A stretch of 64,000 bases of DNA, from positions 558,001 to 622,000 of the forward strand of contig NZ_JBHULT010000006.1 in NCBI RefSeq assembly GCF_042684505.1. The letters are read 5' to 3'. The notes beneath the pieces are model-generated. The model was not told the DNA's origin and searched no databases. It saw only the letters and a list, made by a program, of their open reading frames with translations. Source of the stretch: Salinimicrobium flavum. Its GTDB lineage: Bacteria > Bacteroidota > Bacteroidia > Flavobacteriales > Flavobacteriaceae. The first letter of the stretch is position 1, and each line of letters starts with the position of its first letter. Positions 60,044 to 64,000 of this stretch are shown piece after piece. The position numbers and the translations under genes were made by a program.

Positions 60044-62287
60044 ATGACCACTTCAAGACGAAAATTTATAAAAATTTCTGCCTTAGGTTTTGGAGGTTTG
60101 GCAACCTCTTCAAGTGCATTTAGTCTGTTTGGTGTAAACCCGTTTTTAGACGCAGCTGTTAAAGAATCTATAGCCAGGAAATTCACAAGATCTGCTACCT
60201 ATTGCGAAGTGTGCTTTTGGAAATGTGCGGCGTGGGTTTATACCAATGAACAAGGTAATATCGAAAAAATCATAGGTAATGAAGAGGACACGCATTGTAA
60301 TGGAAGACTTTGTCCCAGAGGAACCGGTGGTGTGGGTATGTATACTGATGAAGACAGACTTAAAACACCTCTAATAAGAACCACTATTGATGGTGAAGAA
60401 ACATTTAGAGAAGCAAGTTGGGAGGAGGCTCTTGATTTGATCGCTTCAAAATTTGAAGATATAAAGGACAAGTATGGGCCAGAATCCTTTGCATTACTCA
60501 AACATGGATCTCCGGGAAGTCATTTAGAACATTTGTTTAAAGCCTATGGATCAGACACCATTGCAGAGCCTGCATATGCACAATGTAGAGGCCCAAGAGA
60601 GACAGGATTTGGATTAACCTTTGGATCCTGGGTAGGATCTCCGGAACCTACAGATATTAGAGATACCAAATGCCTGGTGCTCATTGGTTCCCATATTGGC
60701 GAGAATATGCATAATTCCCAGGTTCAGGAAATGTCTGATGCCATTGATAATGGAGCAAAAATTATAACAGTAGATCCAAGGTTTTCAACTGCGGCCAGTA
60801 AGTCTGACCACTGGTTAGCAATTAAACCGGCTACAGACATGGCTTTATTGTTATCATGGATGCACGTGTTGATTGAAGAAGGTTTGTACAATAAAAAATA
60901 TGTTGAACAATATACTCTCGGGTTTGATCAATTAAAGGCACATGTAAAAACATTTACACCGGAGTGGGCTTATGGTATTACAACCATAAAACCGGATGAA
61001 ATTAGAAAAACAGCCCGTATTATGGCAGCTGCTGCACCTTCAGTAATTGTTCATCCTGGAAGACACGTGACCTGGTATGGAGATGATTCACAAAGAGGAC
61101 GCGCTGTGGCTATCCTGAACGGGTTATTAGGATCATGGGGAAACAGGGGTGGTTTTTATTTTAAAGAAAGTCTTAAAGTGCCAAAATATCCACATCCCGA
61201 ATATCCGAAACCAAAATGGGGGTGGGAAGAAATTGGAGAAAAATATCCGTTTGCTCAAATGGGAATTACTTCTGAATTAGTAAAAGCAACCATAGATAGT
61301 GAACATAATGAACATCCCATAAAAGCCTGGATGATTGCCGGGACTAATTTAGTACAAACACTGCCTCAACGAGAGAAAACCATTGAAGCTATTAATGCAC
61401 TTGACTTCCTGGTGGTTATTGATACAATGCCAATGGAAGTCACTGGTTATGCTGATGTGGTTCTCCCGGAGTGTACTTATTTAGAACGTTATGATGGAAT
61501 ACGATCGGCTACAAATAGAACGCCATCAATTGCTGTCAGGATCCCTGCGGTTAAACCAAAATATGATTCCAAGCCTGCCTGGTGGATAAGTAAACAGATA
61601 GGAGAGCGTATTGGTTTGAGTGAGTATTTCAATTATAATGATTTTGAAGAAGTAATTGAATGGCAACTAAATAAACTGGGAACTTCTTTAGAGGAGATGA
61701 AAAAGATAGGCGTCAAGAATTTTGAAAGAACTTCCGGGCCATTATACTTAGAGGAGGGACAAGAGTATCGTTTTTGGACACCTAGTGGAAAAATAGAATT
61801 CTATTCACAACAATTGGCAGACAAAGGTTTTGATCCTATGCCTGTTTATACAAAGCATCCGGAACCTCCTCAGGGTTTTTACAGACTAAATTATGGCAGA
61901 TCTCCTATGCACACCTTTAGTAGAACCATTAATAACCCCAATTTAAGTGATTTAAAAAGTGAAAATACGCTTTGGGTAAATCCGAAAGTGGCCAGAATAC
62001 TCGGATTAAAAAAATATCAGGAGGTCTGGCTGAAAAATCAGGATGGTATTGTCTCCTCATTTTCAATAAAAGTTAGAATAACTGAAAGAATAAGATGGGA
62101 TTCTGTGTATATGTATCATGGTTTTGGGCATAATAACAAAAAGCTGTCAAGAGCCTTTGGTAAAGGGATAAGTGATACCGAATTAATTTCACAAACGGTC
62201 ATAGACCCGCTTATGGGTGGAACAGGACTTAGAGGCAACTTTGTTTCAATTTTAACTGAAAATCCACATAAAAATTCAGAGATATGA
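60044..62287 (+). CDS. Psr/Phs-like molybdopterin oxidoreductase, catalytic subunit
   Basis: The 747-residue enzyme of the DMSO-reductase family has a TAT signal (SRRKFIK, hydrophobic GFGGLATSSSAF), so it is periplasmic. The N-terminal [4Fe-4S] ligands are Cys54, Cys57, Cys61 and Cys90 (CPRG). Cys181 (YAQCRGP) is the probable Mo ligand. Length and subunit partners match thiosulfate/polysulfide reductases (PhsA/PsrA), but arsenate, tetrathionate or oxidative relatives cannot be excluded. The cofactor (bis-MGD) would come from the adjacent moa/mob operon. Confidence 0.92.
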   Translation: MTTSRRKFIKISALGFGGLATSSSAFSLFGVNPFLDAAVKESIARKFTRSATYCEVCFWKCAAWVYTNEQGNIEKIIGNEEDTHCNGRLCPRGTGGVGMYTDEDRLKTPLIRTTIDGEETFREASWEEALDLIASKFEDIKDKYGPESFALLKHGSPGSHLEHLFKAYGSDTIAEPAYAQCRGPRETGFGLTFGSWVGSPEPTDIRDTKCLVLIGSHIGENMHNSQVQEMSDAIDNGAKIITVDPRFSTAASKSDHWLAIKPATDMALLLSWMHVLIEEGLYNKKYVEQYTLGFDQLKAHVKTFTPEWAYGITTIKPDEIRKTARIMAAAAPSVIVHPGRHVTWYGDDSQRGRAVAILNGLLGSWGNRGGFYFKESLKVPKYPHPEYPKPKWGWEEIGEKYPFAQMGITSELVKATIDSEHNEHPIKAWMIAGTNLVQTLPQREKTIEAINALDFLVVIDTMPMEVTGYADVVLPECTYLERYDGIRSATNRTPSIAVRIPAVKPKYDSKPAWWISKQIGERIGLSEYFNYNDFEEVIEWQLNKLGTSLEEMKKIGVKNFERTSGPLYLEEGQEYRFWTPSGKIEFYSQQLADKGFDPMPVYTKHPEPPQGFYRLNYGRSPMHTFSRTINNPNLSDLKSENTLWVNPKVARILGLKKYQEVWLKNQDGIVSSFSIKVRITERIRWDSVYMYHGFGHNNKKLSRAFGKGISDTELISQTVIDPLMGGTGLRGNFVSILTENPHKNSEI

Positions 62288-62817
62288 GATATGCAATGGT
62301 AATAGACACTTTAAAATGTGTTGGGTGTAGCGATTGTGTGGTGGCTTGTCAAACAGAAAATAACGTGCCACACGGGTACTGCAGAGACTGGATAACAGAA
62401 GCTGTGAGTGGATCATATCCCAATGTAGAGTTAGAATTGAGATCAGAAAGATGTAATCATTGTGATACCGCGCCATGTGTAAGATGTTGTCCAACCGGAG
62501 CAAGTCATATAGTGGATGGGGGTGTTGTACTTGTAACAGCTGATGAATGTATTGGTTGTGGAGCTTGTATAGAGTCCTGTCCTTATGATGCCCGTTATCA
62601 ACATCCGGATGGTCATGTTGATAAATGTACCTTCTGTCATCACAGATTAGAAAAAGGACAACTCCCTGCCTGTGTATCTGTTTGTCCTACTAAGTGCATG
62701 TATTTTGGGGATCTGGATAACCCAAATAGCGAGGTTTCACAACTCCTGAAAAACAGAAAGTACAAAACATTAGCACCTGAGGCAGGAACTAACCCTCATG
62801 TATTCTATTTAATTTAA
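62284..62817 (+). CDS. Four-cluster ferredoxin subunit (PsrB/PhsB-like)
   Basis: The 177-residue protein has four [4Fe-4S] sites: CVGCSDCVVAC, CNHCDTAPCVRCC, CIGCGACIESC and the split CTFC...CVSVCPTKC. This is the electron-transfer subunit pattern of Psr/Phs/DmsB enzymes. There is no signal peptide, so it is probably carried out with the TAT subunit. It overlaps the catalytic gene by 4 nt (ATGA). Confidence 0.95.
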   Translation: MRYAMVIDTLKCVGCSDCVVACQTENNVPHGYCRDWITEAVSGSYPNVELELRSERCNHCDTAPCVRCCPTGASHIVDGGVVLVTADECIGCGACIESCPYDARYQHPDGHVDKCTFCHHRLEKGQLPACVSVCPTKCMYFGDLDNPNSEVSQLLKNRKYKTLAPEAGTNPHVFYLI

Positions 62818-62829
62818 AGTATTAATGTT

Positions 62830-63789
62830 ATGCAAGAAGAATTATTTACAAGTGGACGAAATATTCCCAATATTGATCCTTCACTCGAAGTTTGGCATTG
62901 GCCAATTGCGCTCTATTTATTTTTGGGTGGGTTAGCAGCAGGGATCTTATTTTTTGCAGCTTTATTTTATGTATTGGGCAAGGATAAAGAGTATCCTGCA
63001 GCTGTGAAAATGGCTTCTTTCATTCCTCCCATAGCTTTGTCCTTAGGATTACTGGCATTAGTCTATGACTTAACACACCCTCTGTACACATGGCAGTTAT
63101 ATACAAATTTTAGAATCGAATCTCCAATGTCCTGGGGGGCATGGGTCTTAATGATTGTTACGCCCCTGTCATTTCTCTGGGCATTTAGTTATTACCGGGA
63201 AGCTTATGCAAATATGGAGGCCAAACTAAAACTGTTCAGTCGTTTTAAATTCTTAAACGATTTTGAAAAGTTTGTCATCAAAAACAGAAGGAATATCGCC
63301 TATGTTCTTATTCCTTTATCACTGATCCTGGGGGTCTATACAGGTATTTTGTTATCAGCTTTCAATGCAAGACCTCTCTGGAACAATGCTATCCTTGGCC
63401 CTTTATTCCTGACATCAGGTCTTTCTACAGGAGCCGCAGCAATCATTATACTCTCGAAAAGTGCTACGGAAAAACATTTATTTGGTAGGATAGACCTGGG
63501 GTTGATCATTATAGAACTTGCTTTGATCGCTCATATGATTATGGGGTATTATGCAGGTTCTCAGGTACAACTTGAAGCTGTAGAATTAATTGTAGGCGGG
63601 GAATTTACCTTAATGTTCTTTGGTTTTGTAGTGCTGCTGGGCTTGCTGGTACCGGCGACATTAGAATTAATAGAAATTATAGGTTATAAAGTACCTGTTA
63701 TAGTACCAGCAATCCTGGTGATTATTGGCGGACTTGTTTTCAGGTTTGTCATGGTAGAAGCGGGACAATTAACCCGATATCTATATTAA
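62830..63789 (+). CDS. NrfD/PsrC-like membrane anchor
   Basis: The 319-residue protein has eight or so membrane helices and the NrfD pattern (WHWPIALYLFLGGLAAGILFF, YDLTHPLYTW, MSWGAWVLM, GILLSAFNARPLWN). PsrC-type subunits exchange electrons between the quinone pool and the ferredoxin subunit. It is 12 nt after the ferredoxin gene and the size matches PsrC. Confidence 0.93.
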   Translation: MQEELFTSGRNIPNIDPSLEVWHWPIALYLFLGGLAAGILFFAALFYVLGKDKEYPAAVKMASFIPPIALSLGLLALVYDLTHPLYTWQLYTNFRIESPMSWGAWVLMIVTPLSFLWAFSYYREAYANMEAKLKLFSRFKFLNDFEKFVIKNRRNIAYVLIPLSLILGVYTGILLSAFNARPLWNNAILGPLFLTSGLSTGAAAIIILSKSATEKHLFGRIDLGLIIIELALIAHMIMGYYAGSQVQLEAVELIVGGEFTLMFFGFVVLLGLLVPATLELIEIIGYKVPVIVPAILVIIGGLVFRFVMVEAGQLTRYLY

Positions 63790-63799
63790 ATTATAAATT

Positions 63800-64000
63800 A
63801 TGAAAACAAAGAAAAACAAAAACAGGCATGTGTATTGGAATCCATATTTCGGCGGATTTTTACTGGGGCTTATAATCATTTTCACCTTTTATTTAACTGG
63901 TAGAGGTTTGGGGGCAAGTGGTGCCATGAAAAGCAGTGTGGTAGCCCTTGTAGACGGAGTAGCCCCAACACATGCCGAGAACAATGCCTATTATAGTATG
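63800..64000 (+). CDS. YeeE/YedE-like membrane protein, N-terminal part (runs off the window)
   Basis: The first 67 codons encode a basic start, then NPYFGGFLLGLIIIFTFYLTGRGLGASGAMKSS. This is the opening I associate with the YeeE/YedE (sulphur transport) family, some of which import thiosulfate. It is 10 nt after the NrfD gene, so it belongs to the same operon and hints at a sulfur substrate. The rest lies outside the window. Confidence 0.75.
   Translation, partial: MKTKKNKNRHVYWNPYFGGFLLGLIIIFTFYLTGRGLGASGAMKSSVVALVDGVAPTHAENNAYYSM

Noticed and set aside
1..64000. CRISPR array or prophage
   Set aside because: No regularly spaced repeats, Cas genes, integrase or phage structural genes were seen. 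The repeated tRNA fragments are not evenly spaced.

Overview
The window reads as chromosome of a member of the Flavobacteriaceae (Bacteroidota), probably a free-living aerobe. The evidence is a gliding-motility lipoprotein gene (gldH), CarboxypepD_reg-type TonB receptors, many promoters of the Bacteroidota type (TAnnTTTG at -7, sometimes with TTG 16-21 nt upstream), weak or absent Shine-Dalgarno sequences, and familiar flavobacterial neighbourhoods such as ricT-gldH-PBP1A and hemACD-E-F-B. The genus cannot be fixed from the sequence alone.

Layout. 1-12.3 kb: 5' end of recA, tRNA hydroxylase trhO, ricT-gldH-PBP1A, a two-subunit 3-oxoacid CoA-transferase, then a leftward run (exonuclease, serine hydrolase, ogt, CNNM/CBS protein, lipoate ligase). 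12.4-15.6 kb: an S9 peptidase and two small unknown genes. 15.6-25.6 kb: almost the whole heme pathway, as a leftward hemA-C-D-(RAYT transposase)-E-unknown-F-B operon and a rightward AraC regulator, hemH and hemJ. 25.6-31.9 kb: orphan histidine kinase, crotonase, radical SAM protein, HD hydrolase, acyltransferase, bacilliredoxin, TerB-DnaJ protein. 31.9-38.3 kb: a metal-homeostasis block (TonB receptor, DtxR-type regulator, ZIP transporter, feoA-feoB and a 49-residue FeoB-associated protein). A perfect 15-bp-arm palindrome overlaps both divergent promoters at the receptor/regulator boundary. 38.4-46.6 kb: SCO protein, RseP, a tRNA-Asn array interleaved with a GIY-YIG gene and tRNA fragments, proC, M28 peptidase, small HD protein, a Cys/His-repeat lipoprotein, a DUF1028 protein and tRNA-Arg. 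46.7-51.2 kb: KtrAB-type potassium uptake beside a KdpDE-like two-component system with a short kinase.

51.4-64 kb is the most accessory-looking region and is visibly more A/T-rich. A rightward operon encodes nearly complete molybdenum-cofactor synthesis (moeA, a ModE-like DNA-binding protein, a TauE/SafE permease, mobA, moaD, moeB-rhodanese, moaE, a moaC-moaB fusion, moaA). It abuts a 12-heme cytochrome c gene (leftward), which diverges from a Psr/Phs-like molybdopterin oxidoreductase operon: TAT-exported catalytic subunit, four-cluster ferredoxin, NrfD membrane anchor, and the start of a YeeE/YedE-like transporter. A CRP/FNR-like palindrome lies exactly midway between the two divergent start codons.

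I infer that the cofactor operon serves this periplasmic molybdoenzyme, that the 12-heme cytochrome exchanges electrons with it, and that the substrate is a sulfur compound. The sequence does not prove the substrate or the direction of electron flow. This module is the best candidate for a little-described system in the window.
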